Shown here: one piece after another, positions 1-6,802 of the stretch
Layout of the letters: each line of letters opens with the position of its first letter
Position numbering within the stretch: position 1 is the first letter of the stretch
Source: Perspicuibacillus lycopersici
GTDB lineage: Bacteria; Bacillota; Bacilli; Bacillales; Caldibacillaceae
Direction of reading: 5' to 3'
Assembly (NCBI RefSeq): GCF_025660475.1
Contig: NZ_JAOUSF010000002.1
Location: 1 to 64,000 of the forward strand
Length of the DNA: 64,000 nucleotides
Notes under the pieces: generated by a model
Databases searched by the model: none
Told to the model about the DNA's origin: nothing
Seen by the model: only the letters and a program-made list of their open reading frames with translations
Made by a program: the position numbers and the translations under genes

Positions 1-123
1 ACGTGTTACTCACCCGTCCGCCGCTAATAAATCAGAAGCAAGCTTCTAATTTATTCGCTCGACTTGCATGTATTAGGCACGCCGCCAGCGTTCGTCCTGA
101 GCCAGGATCAAACTCTCCAAAAA
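1..123 (-). rRNA. rrs: 16S ribosomal RNA, 5' end (partial)
   Basis: Read on the minus strand, this is the conserved start of bacterial 16S rRNA: the GAGAGTTTGATCCTGGCTCAG region, then GACGAACGCTGGCGGCGTGCC and the GCGGACGGGTGAGTAAC helix near the window edge. Only the first ~120 nt are inside the window, and the gene runs off the left edge. The mature 5' end is estimated from the usual distance to the GAGTTTGATC motif, so it is good to a few bases. Two promoters lie upstream at about 231-342. Confidence 0.97.
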
Positions 124-230
124 GTGTTTGATTAGCTCAAAAATGTTTTAAAAATAGTTTAATTAAACGCTTCGTCTTGTTCAGTTTTCAAGGTTCAATT
201 TACTTTTTTTGTCACAAACGCGACTTTTAT

Positions 231-259
231 AATTTATCACGTTCATCACAAAATGTCAA
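231..259 (-). promoter_or_regulatory. rrn promoter P2 (sigma-A type)
   Basis: On the minus strand there is a perfect -35 TTGACA (254-259), a 17-nt spacer and -10 TAAATT (231-236). A G lies 7 nt past the -10 (position 224). The leader to the 16S gene would be about 100 nt, as in Bacillus rrn operons. The activity is inferred, not measured. Confidence 0.75.
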
Positions 260-313
260 CTACTTTTTCAAAAATATTTTTTCTTTTTTCAATATCTCGT
301 AGCGACATATATT

Positions 314-342
314 AATATAACAAGATTTTTATTATATGTCAA
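314..342 (-). promoter_or_regulatory. rrn promoter P1 (sigma-A type)
   Basis: On the minus strand there is -35 TTGACA (337-342), a 17-nt spacer and -10 TATATT (314-319). A G lies 8 nt downstream at 306. It sits 83 bp upstream of P2, matching the tandem P1/P2 layout of Bacillus rRNA operons. In that genus starting with GTP ties rRNA output to the GTP pool; a G start here is inferred from position only. Confidence 0.75.
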
Positions 343-458
343 TCATTTTTTAAAACTTTTTTTATATGAGAATTGGTATTACTCATATCTATTTTCAACC
401 TGTCATATAATATATCATTAAGTAAATATGTTTGCAATATAATTTTTAACATTGTTTA

Positions 459-488
459 TGGAATGATTCATACGAATGAATCATTCCA
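459..488 (-). terminator. Perfect 13-bp inverted repeat between EamA gene and rrn promoters
   Basis: TGGAATGATTCAT (459-471) and its exact complement (476-488) enclose a 4-nt loop. The repeat starts one base past the stop codon of the minus-strand transporter gene. There is no good U-tract after it on the minus strand, so it may be a weak terminator, an RNA-stabilising hairpin or an insulator ahead of the rRNA promoters. Confidence 0.5.
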
Positions 489-489
489 T

Positions 490-1368
490 TTAACTTCCCT
501 TTTTTTTATGTATCGAAAAAATGTACAAACCAATTAAAACAACGAATCCACCAAGCAATTGTGTCCAAACTAGTTTTTCCTTTAATAAAATATATGCTAA
601 TAAGGATGCACCTACTGGTTCAAATAATATTGCCATCGATATCACATTTGTGCTTACCCATTTTAATGTCCAATTAAACAAGGAATGACCAAGTAAAGTT
701 GGTACGATTGCCAATAACAGAAAGTAAATCCAGTCTTCCAATGGATATGGAAATAATGACTCTTCCTGCATGATGGCATATATAAACAAAGTAATCGAAC
801 TAATGGAATAGACTATAAACGTGTACGTTATCGATGATATTCTTTGTCTTACCGATTGTCCAAATAGTAAATATCCAGTAATGAGGGCACAAGCAATTAA
901 TGCAAGTAAATCTCCCCATAAGCTTTTTGTATTTAATGCAAAATCCCCCCAACTAATGATGACACTTCCAACTATAGTAATGACTGCACTAATAATTGTT
1001 TTTATCGATAGGCTTTCTTTATAAAAATAGTATGTACCTATAAATGCAAAAAGTGGTTGTAGCGTTACTAGTACTGTCGAGCTTGCGACGGAAGTGTAAT
1101 TTAAAGACTCAAACCATAAAATAAAATGAAACGCTAGAAATACTCCTGCTATAATGGAGTATATCCAATCCTTTATAGTGATTTGTTTTATTTCATGAAC
1201 ATATTTTATAAGAAATATTGGTAACAAGATGAGAACTGAAAAAAACAATCGATAAAAGGCAATTACTCCTGAAGGTGCACTAGATAATTTTACAAATATG
1301 GCTGAAGTTGAAACAGAAATAACCCCAATAATAATTAGTAGGTATGGATTAATTTTTGGCTGAGACAT
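490..1368 (-). CDS. EamA-family (DMT superfamily) membrane transporter
   Basis: A 292-residue integral membrane protein made of about ten hydrophobic helices arranged as two EamA repeats (roughly residues 8-140 and 150-285). It matches the usual ~300-residue length of drug/metabolite exporters of the RhaT/YdcZ type. The second repeat ends in a short basic tail (HKKKGS). Family members export amino acids, nucleosides or drugs, and nothing in the sequence identifies the substrate. The ATG start is preceded by AAGGAG at a normal distance. It is a single gene, divergent from mgtC and ending at a perfect hairpin before the rrn promoters. Confidence 0.85.
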   Translation of the reverse strand: MSQPKINPYLLIIIGVISVSTSAIFVKLSSAPSGVIAFYRLFFSVLILLPIFLIKYVHEIKQITIKDWIYSIIAGVFLAFHFILWFESLNYTSVASSTVLVTLQPLFAFIGTYYFYKESLSIKTIISAVITIVGSVIISWGDFALNTKSLWGDLLALIACALITGYLLFGQSVRQRISSITYTFIVYSISSITLFIYAIMQEESLFPYPLEDWIYFLLLAIVPTLLGHSLFNWTLKWVSTNVISMAILFEPVGASLLAYILLKEKLVWTQLLGGFVVLIGLYIFSIHKKKGS

Positions 1369-1683
1369 TTTGTAACTCCTTAATCATAAAGTTCTTTCCT
1401 TTATCTTTAGTGGTTTCAATTAAATCAATTATATATCGATAAGAACTGATTATAAATAAAAAACTATTTTCATATTGATTGTTGCTATTTATAAAATGCA
1501 ACAGAATGAATACTATTCGCGCTTCTGTTTTTCATAGTCAACGTATACTCATTCTATTAAGCGGTTCATTTCATATTTCATATTTCTTATGTCATGAAAT
1601 AACAAACATTCTTTTAGAAAATAGCCATAAAAGAGAAATTCCATTTAGAAAGGAATGAATAGAACATTATCAATTATTTAGAT
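1369..1683. other. Divergent intergenic region (EamA gene / mgtC)
   Basis: AT-rich region that must hold both divergent promoters; none is convincing enough to name. It contains an interrupted inverted repeat (AGAATGAATAC at 1503-1513 against GTATACTCATTCT at 1543-1555) resembling the outer stem of the intergenic element at 20477-20834. No M-box-like Mg2+ riboswitch was recognised ahead of mgtC. Confidence 0.4.
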
Positions 1684-2367
1684 TTGGATATTATTATTAA
1701 ACTCGGTATTACTGCAGCATTAGGATTAATCATTGGATTAGAGAGAGAAATCAAGCGTAAACCGCTCGGATTAAAAACATGTCTTGTCATCTCGATTGTC
1801 TCCTGCTTGCTTACCATCATTTCTATTGAAACAGCTTATGATGCAACAGGTTCTGATAAAGGTGTTAATATTACGATGGATCCGCTCCGGCTAACTGCAC
1901 AAATTGTTTCAGGGATTGGTTTTTTAGGAGCTGGGGTAATTTTAAGAAGAGGGAATGAAAGTATCTCTGGTTTGACAACTGCTGCAATCATTTGGGGCGC
2001 TGCAGGAATTGGAATTGCTGTTGGTGCAGGATTTTACTTCGAGGCAATTTTAGTTGTGATTTTTATCATGTTAAGTGTTGAATTGATTCCATTTATTATG
2101 AAATATATCGGACCACGTCAACTAAGAGAAAAGGAACTTTCATTAAAGCTATATATAAATGAAAATAATCACATCAAGTCGATAATAGATGTTATTGAAG
2201 AAAAGAAAATAACAATTAATCATATGCGGATAAAGGATATGAAGGAAGGTAATCACCTTATTCAATTAAAAGTGTCTGTTACTTCAAAGCAAAATCCTAC
2301 AGATGTTTATTATTTAATATATTCTTTAGATGGGGTTACTCAAGTGGAAATTGAAAGCCTTGATTAA
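1684..2367 (+). CDS. mgtC: MgtC/SapB-family membrane protein
   Basis: This 227-residue protein begins with the conserved MgtC block (GLIIGLERE, residues ~14-22) and continues through four or five membrane helices to about residue 140 (GIGFLGAGVI and GLTTAAIIWGAAGIG are typical). A soluble C-terminal ACT-like domain (residues ~150-227) follows. MgtC proteins are tied to growth in low Mg2+ and to F-type ATPase or phosphate control in pathogens; the role in Bacillaceae is unclear. The only in-frame start after the upstream stop (1660) is TTG at 1684. It lacks a close Shine-Dalgarno: the AAAGGA at ~1649 is ~30 nt away and instead precedes an 8-codon ORF (1655-1681) in another frame. It converges on the cwlC-like gene. 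Confidence 0.85.
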   Translation: MDIIIKLGITAALGLIIGLEREIKRKPLGLKTCLVISIVSCLLTIISIETAYDATGSDKGVNITMDPLRLTAQIVSGIGFLGAGVILRRGNESISGLTTAAIIWGAAGIGIAVGAGFYFEAILVVIFIMLSVELIPFIMKYIGPRQLREKELSLKLYINENNHIKSIIDVIEEKKITINHMRIKDMKEGNHLIQLKVSVTSKQNPTDVYYLIYSLDGVTQVEIESLD

Positions 2368-2412
2368 TTATTTTAAAAATAATAACCGAAACAAACACAT
2401 TACCAATTATAT

Positions 2413-2453
2413 AGAAAAGGAGAAAGCATCTTAAGATCGGGCTTTCTCCTTCT
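2413..2453. terminator. Bidirectional terminator between mgtC and amidase gene
   Basis: AAGGAGAAAGC (2417-2427) pairs with GCTTTCTCCTT (2441-2451) around a loop that itself holds the palindrome ATCTTAAGAT. The repeat lies between two convergent stop codons. Confidence 0.75.
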
Positions 2454-2461
2454 ACTAATTG

Positions 2462-3256
2462 CTATTCTATTAATACAATTGCATCAAAACCTGCATTTTT
2501 TGCTCGTCCTGCGAGCGCTGTCGCATTATCTCTTGATGAGAAGGCGCCAATTTGCACCTTATACAAATTACCATCCTTATTTACATAGACAGAAAAACCC
2601 GCATTTCTTGCTCGTTCTGCTAATGCATTGGCATTGCCTAAATTACTAAAGGCACCGATTTGTACCTTATATGTTGCGGATCCGCCATCAACCGGTTCCT
2701 CGCGTGGAGGATCTGTTGGCTTCTTTTGTAAGTTAAAAGCTTTCGCTAAGCCATTCACATGACCTCTTGCTATACTATTAATAAAGGAGGAATTTTTCAA
2801 TTTATTTGCATCTGCCACTGTGTCAATAAATCCATTTTCCGTTAAAACGGCATCCATATGCGACTCACGTAATACATGGAAATTCGCTTGCTTCTGCCCT
2901 CTGTTTGTTAAATTTACTAATTTTAATATTTCATCATGAATATGATCTTGTATAGTTCTTGTACGCGTTGGAACACTTGTATAAACATAACTTTCAAAGC
3001 CTGTTCCGCCACCCGCATTAATATGAACCGAAATATAGAAATCAGCTCCCCAGCTGTTTGCTGCATTCGTACGTTCAGTTAAGCTTACTGTTTGATCTCC
3101 TGTTCGTGACATCCGTATGGAAACATTTTCATATTCTTCTAAAAATGTTTTCATTTTTTGCGCGATTTGTAATGTAAGGTTCTTTTCTTGTAGTCCATTT
3201 GCTACTGCACCTGCGTCTAAACCACCATGACCAGGATCAATAAAAATTTTAACCAT
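2462..3256 (-). CDS. cwlC: N-acetylmuramoyl-L-alanine amidase with two SPOR repeats (CwlC-like)
   Basis: It cleaves the amide bond between MurNAc and the stem peptide of peptidoglycan. The Amidase_3 domain (residues 1-175) shows the zinc ligands H10 (DPGHGG), E24 and H78 (ISVHINA) and the downstream catalytic TENGF motif. A proline-rich linker (~176-190) leads to two tandem SPOR-type repeats, each starting YKVQIGAFS (about 194-227 and 232-264). No signal peptide is present. The layout and 264-residue length match B. subtilis CwlC (about 255 residues), which is made in the mother cell and acts in mother-cell lysis during sporulation; that role is inferred here. The ATG is preceded by AGAGGTGG. 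A sigma-K promoter could not be fixed by eye. Confidence 0.88.
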   Translation of the reverse strand: MVKIFIDPGHGGLDAGAVANGLQEKNLTLQIAQKMKTFLEEYENVSIRMSRTGDQTVSLTERTNAANSWGADFYISVHINAGGGTGFESYVYTSVPTRTRTIQDHIHDEILKLVNLTNRGQKQANFHVLRESHMDAVLTENGFIDTVADANKLKNSSFINSIARGHVNGLAKAFNLQKKPTDPPREEPVDGGSATYKVQIGAFSNLGNANALAERARNAGFSVYVNKDGNLYKVQIGAFSSRDNATALAGRAKNAGFDAIVLIE

Positions 3257-3582
3257 TCTCTTCCACCTCTCTACATTATTTTGAAATATTTATCCAAAAC
3301 TAGGGCACATGTAATATTTCATAGAAGATGATGATAAGTTTTGGAGAAGGGGCTTCCCTTCTAAAAACTGACGAAGGCTCCCTACTTTATATATATGAAA
3401 GTTATTGGAGTTTGGTTAATACACATTTTATAAAAAAAGACAGCCACTTTTTTGGACTATCTTTTATATGTAATATCCTTGATCGACTTTAGTTACGGCT
3501 ATTCTTTATTTACCCGCAGGAAGTATTTGATAAACCTTCATAGAACTGATAATTCCATTAGCTTAAAAAAGTAATTTTATTC
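3257..3582. other. Intergenic region between amidase gene and tRNA-Ala promoter
   Basis: AT-rich, without an ORF of interest. It holds the amidase gene's upstream region on the minus strand; nothing else was recognised. Confidence 0.4.
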
Positions 3583-3611
3583 TTGAAATAACGGTTGCTC
3601 GATTATATAAT
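3583..3611 (+). promoter_or_regulatory. Promoter of tRNA-Ala
   Basis: TTGAAA (3583-3588), a 17-nt spacer and a perfect TATAAT (3606-3611), placed ~25 bp before the tRNA 5' end. This is a near-consensus sigma-A promoter. Confidence 0.8.
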
Positions 3612-3635
3612 ATTCTTGTCAATTACCACTACCAT

Positions 3636-3708
3636 GGGGGATTAGCTCAGCTGGGAGAGCGTTTGGCTGGCAGCCAAAAGGTCAGGGGTTCGAGCCCCCT
3701 ATTCTCCA
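3636..3708 (+). tRNA. tRNA-Ala, anticodon GGC
   Basis: A complete 73-nt cloverleaf. The acceptor stem is GGGGGAT / ATTCTCC, with a D arm AGCTCAGCTGGGAGAGC, an anticodon stem TTTGG/CCAAA with loop CTGGCAG (anticodon GGC), and a T arm GGGGTTCGAGCCCC. The third acceptor pair is G3:U70, the alanine identity element, which confirms the assignment. CCA is not encoded (ATTA follows). It is a lone tRNA with its own promoter and terminator. Confidence 0.97.
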
Positions 3709-3715
3709 TTACCAG

Positions 3716-3746
3716 AACCCTTGATAATCAAGGGTTTTTCTTTTTG
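3716..3746 (+). terminator. Intrinsic terminator after tRNA-Ala
   Basis: AACCCTTGA (3716-3724) and TCAAGGGTT (3728-3736) with a TAA loop, followed by a U-rich run (3735-3746). Confidence 0.9.
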
Positions 3747-3760
3747 GAAAATAATAGAAA

Positions 3761-3794
3761 CACCCCTGCAACAATACAGACTTCTACAGGGGTG
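3761..3794 (-). terminator. Terminator after MMPL gene
   Basis: CACCCCTG (3761-3768) pairs with CAGGGGTG (3787-3794). Read on the minus strand it follows the transporter stop codon and is succeeded by a T-rich stretch. Confidence 0.7.
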
Positions 3795-3828
3795 ATTTTA
3801 TCGTCAATACGACTAAAATTTCTAGAAT

Positions 3829-5937
3829 TTATTTACTTTTACTTACTTCCTCATCCTTTTCTAATAAAACAATTAATCCCGGTAACAAAATTCCTCGAAT
3901 AAGGAAAGTATCTAGTAAAATTCCGACTGCGACTATAAAACCAAATACAAATAGCAGTTCAACTGGTTGCGTCATCAACACAGCAAAGGTTGCTGCTAAA
4001 ATAACACCTGCTGAGGAAATGACACCGCCTGTGTTAGCAACTGCAATTTCCACCGCTTCCTTAACCGAGTGAATTCTTCTTTCCTCCTGGAACCTAGAAA
4101 TAAGCATGATGTTATAGTCAATTCCAAGAGCGACTAAAAATACAAACGCATATAATGGGACACGATCACTGATGGAACGAATATCAAAGAGTAAATCACT
4201 GAAAAAAGTACCAAGTCCTAATGCTGCGACAAAGGAAATCAAGATAGTTCCCATCATATAGATTGGCATTTTCCATGATTTCGTCAGGACAATCAGCATG
4301 ATAAATATTAGGATCGTTTCAAGAACAACAATAACAATGACATCCCGATCATTAATATTTCTATCATCGACTTTTGTAGCTGTCTCACCAGCAAAATAAA
4401 GCTTTCCGTCCACATTACTTTCCATTATGATTTCGTTCGATTTCCCGATCATGGATTCCAGCGCATCCATTGTTTCAGTAGCATACGGATTACCTGCAAA
4501 TGTCAGGCTGAAATTGATTACCTTTTGATCTTCGGTTATACCGTTCACTCGGACATTATTAACTAGTTCCTGATCTGCCAAAGTATTTTTCAATTCTTCC
4601 ATTTGTTCAGATGTTAATCCCTCTGTTGCTTCAAATAAAACGGAGGTCGGTGCAAGATCACCTTTTTCAAACTTATCCTCTAAAATTTCATATCCTGCTC
4701 GGGACGGCATATCTTCTGGAAATGATTTCATCGTATCAAATTCATATTTTAGGTTGAACAAATTGCTGGCGGATACTAATAAAATAATGCTAATAACTGC
4801 GACCGAGATGCCCGGTCTTCTCGCAACTAATTGACCAACCTTACCCCAAAACTTCTGCCTATGAACCTTTTGTTCACCGACATTAGGGATTCTTGGCCAA
4901 AACGATTTTCTTCCGAATAAAGTAAACAGGGCAGGTATTAGTGTAATCGATGCAATCATAATGATAATCATCGTAGTTGCGAAGGTTGGTGCAAAATTAC
5001 GATAGTCACCTGACTTAGCAAAAAATAGTACGAGCATAGCAGCTAAAACGGTACCGCCAGAGAAAAAGACTGGCATACCCGTTTCCTTCATTGCGATGCG
5101 CATAGCCTCATATTTACTTGTATATATTTTCAGTTCCTCACGATAACGGGAGAAAATAAATAATGAATAATCAATGACAGCGGCAAATAAAAGAATCGAC
5201 ATAATAGAGACTGTCTGACTACTTATCACCAATCCTACCTTGGCCATCATTCCAAGTACTTGTGTCACAACTTCATATACAAATACCGCCCCTAGAAGTG
5301 GGATAAGCGCTAATAATGGGGAACGATAGATAATTATTAATAAAACCAAAATGATACCAACCGTTGAAAAGATAAGCACTAAATCGGCACGGGAAAACAA
5401 TTCCAATGTGTCGGTTGCTATTCCAGCCGGTCCTGTCACATATAATTTTAGGTTGGATGAATCTGCTACAATTTCATGAATTTTATCAATTGATTTTTGC
5501 ATTTCCTTTGTTTCTAAGGATGCATCAAATGTTAATGGAATTATTGCGGTTGTTTTATCGTCCGAGAAAAATTCTACTGTTGCCTCAGGTGGGAGCTGAG
5601 ATATTGGTACAATCTGATTCAGTCCATTAATTTCTTTACCTTCAACTAATTCTAAAACATTAGCCAGTTCTGAGGTGGTAACCTCATTTTTATCCGACTG
5701 AAATACTAAAATTGCGGGAACACCTTCATTATCCTCAAAATATTTATCTACCTTTACTTGAGCAACAACAGATTTAACATCCTCTGGAAGTGAATCAATT
5801 TTCGAAACTTGATAATCACGAACACTAGGGGCAAACATCGCTAATGCCATTGTAATAAGCAACCAAGCTACTAAGGTGATCCACATACCTTTTTTAGTTG
5901 TCACCAGATTTGTGATAGATTGTAACAGTGTTTTCAT
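3829..5937 (-). CDS. MMPL/RND-family exporter
   Basis: This 702-residue membrane protein has the duplicated layout of MMPL transporters (compare B. subtilis YdfJ). An N-terminal helix (~18-38) is followed by an extracytoplasmic domain, helices ~185-345, a second helix and extracytoplasmic domain (~370-520), and helices ~530-690. Conserved GIDYNIML and AVIDYSLFI segments in the two halves match the proton-relay helices of this family. Substrates are typically lipids, fatty acids or antimicrobials and cannot be read here. The ATG is preceded by AAAGGAG. It lies directly downstream of a tetR gene, and its promoter (6015-6043) is covered by TetR-type palindromes, so it is very likely repressed by that neighbour. 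Confidence 0.88.
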   Translation of the reverse strand: MKTLLQSITNLVTTKKGMWITLVAWLLITMALAMFAPSVRDYQVSKIDSLPEDVKSVVAQVKVDKYFEDNEGVPAILVFQSDKNEVTTSELANVLELVEGKEINGLNQIVPISQLPPEATVEFFSDDKTTAIIPLTFDASLETKEMQKSIDKIHEIVADSSNLKLYVTGPAGIATDTLELFSRADLVLIFSTVGIILVLLIIIYRSPLLALIPLLGAVFVYEVVTQVLGMMAKVGLVISSQTVSIMSILLFAAVIDYSLFIFSRYREELKIYTSKYEAMRIAMKETGMPVFFSGGTVLAAMLVLFFAKSGDYRNFAPTFATTMIIIMIASITLIPALFTLFGRKSFWPRIPNVGEQKVHRQKFWGKVGQLVARRPGISVAVISIILLVSASNLFNLKYEFDTMKSFPEDMPSRAGYEILEDKFEKGDLAPTSVLFEATEGLTSEQMEELKNTLADQELVNNVRVNGITEDQKVINFSLTFAGNPYATETMDALESMIGKSNEIIMESNVDGKLYFAGETATKVDDRNINDRDVIVIVVLETILIFIMLIVLTKSWKMPIYMMGTILISFVAALGLGTFFSDLLFDIRSISDRVPLYAFVFLVALGIDYNIMLISRFQEERRIHSVKEAVEIAVANTGGVISSAGVILAATFAVLMTQPVELLFVFGFIVAVGILLDTFLIRGILLPGLIVLLEKDEEVSKSK

Positions 5938-5960
5938 ACGTTACTCCTTTCTTACTAACA

Positions 5961-5982
5961 AAAGTAACACTTATGTCACTTT
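5961..5982. promoter_or_regulatory. Operator-like palindrome O1
   Basis: A 22-bp imperfect palindrome with perfect outer arms AAAGT and ACTTT and inner ACA...TGT. It shares sequence with two further copies at 5991-6012 and 6025-6046. This copy lies downstream of the predicted transcription start of the MMPL gene. Confidence 0.7.
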
Positions 5983-5990
5983 AGAGAGAA

Positions 5991-6012
5991 TTAATGACAC
6001 TTGTGCCACTTT
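5991..6012. promoter_or_regulatory. Operator-like palindrome O2
   Basis: Second copy of the palindrome (TGACACTTGTGCCACTTT core), spaced 30 bp from O1. It covers the predicted transcription start at about 6008. Confidence 0.65.
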
Positions 6013-6014
6013 TA

Positions 6015-6043
6015 ATTATCTTTCAAAGTAACATAAGTGTCAA
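6015..6043 (-). promoter_or_regulatory. Sigma-A promoter of MMPL exporter
   Basis: On the minus strand there is -35 TTGACA (6038-6043), a 17-nt spacer and -10 GATAAT (6015-6020). The -35 box begins just past the tetR stop codon and lies inside operator O3, so the exporter can be transcribed separately from tetR. Confidence 0.8.
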
Positions 6044-6046
6044 TTA
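6025..6046. promoter_or_regulatory. Operator-like palindrome O3
   Basis: Third copy (AAAGTAACATAAGTGTCAAT), 34 bp from O2. It overlaps the -35 element and spacer of the MMPL promoter and the last codon of tetR. Binding here would directly block RNA polymerase. Confidence 0.7.
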
Positions 6047-6619
6047 ATCGTTATTTAATATTCCGTGACAAATAACTTCTTTTATCGATTGAATCCATTC
6101 TATTGGTGGAATTCCAAAATGGTTCGGAATCATGATGGATTGAAAAATCATCCCTAGTATTAATGAGTCCGGTATGGATTCTTTTAGCTTCGCTTCCTTC
6201 CGCCCTTGGTCAATAAAGGATTGGAGAAGTTTGTACATATCAATATGAAGATTTTCTAACTGAACGATACTCTCTTTAACCTTACTGTTACCGCTCGTTG
6301 GAATTCGGCGACCGATAGTAATCATTTGTGGAATAGTGGAATTTTTAAAAATGGCATCCAATAAAAATGTTAATTTTTCATTAAAGGTTTGATAGTTTTC
6401 AATTGCTTGTAGCTCTTTAAGAAAAAACTTCATTTCATATTGCATATAACTCGTAATTAGTTCTTCGCGATTGTCGAAATATTTATAGATGGCACCTCTA
6501 GATATATCTAGTTGTTCTGCCAGAAGACCAAAATTAAATCGTTCATACCCGTGCTGAAGTAAAATTTGTTTAGTTGCATGGTACAATTCATCTGTTGAAA
6601 ATTTACGTTCACGTGCCAT
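6044..6619 (-). CDS. TetR/AcrR-family transcriptional regulator
   Basis: A 191-residue one-domain repressor with an N-terminal TetR helix-turn-helix (residues ~8-50; LAEQLDISRGAIYKYFDNREEL is the recognition region) and an all-helical C-terminal ligand/dimer domain with no recognisable ligand signature. The start was moved to the ATG at 6619 because AGGAGGT (6628-6634) sits 8 nt before it; the longer reading frame has no ribosome binding site. It lies 106 bp upstream of the MMPL exporter in the same direction. The three palindromes between them are the likely binding sites. No copy of the palindrome was seen upstream of tetR itself, so autoregulation is not evident. Confidence 0.92.
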   Translation of the reverse strand: MARERKFSTDELYHATKQILLQHGYERFNFGLLAEQLDISRGAIYKYFDNREELITSYMQYEMKFFLKELQAIENYQTFNEKLTFLLDAIFKNSTIPQMITIGRRIPTSGNSKVKESIVQLENLHIDMYKLLQSFIDQGRKEAKLKESIPDSLILGMIFQSIMIPNHFGIPPIEWIQSIKEVICHGILNND

Positions 6620-6744
6620 ATAATTATACCTCCTATCCACAATTATATAGTAAGGGAATAGACAAGGAAATATTAGATTTGTCCAATTTGAATAGGTAAA
6701 ACAACTAGATATACAAGCTAAATATTATTAAATAATTTAAAACA

Positions 6745-6780
6745 CCCTGTAATTTAGGTACCTTCCTACCAATTACAGGG
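6745..6780 (-). terminator. Terminator after FUSC gene
   Basis: CCCTGTAATT (6745-6754) pairs with AATTACAGGG (6771-6780). On the minus strand it follows the FUSC stop codon and is followed by a T-rich run. Confidence 0.75.
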
Positions 6781-6802
6781 CGTTTCTCTATTCGTTTTCT
6801 TC

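Noticed and set aside
1369-1683. M-box magnesium riboswitch before mgtC
   Set aside because: The AT-rich stretch lacks the conserved M-box blocks and has no terminator before the gene.
3636-3746. tRNA-Ala as an integration site of a mobile element
   Set aside because: No integrase, no direct repeat of the tRNA 3' end and no island-like gene content on either side.
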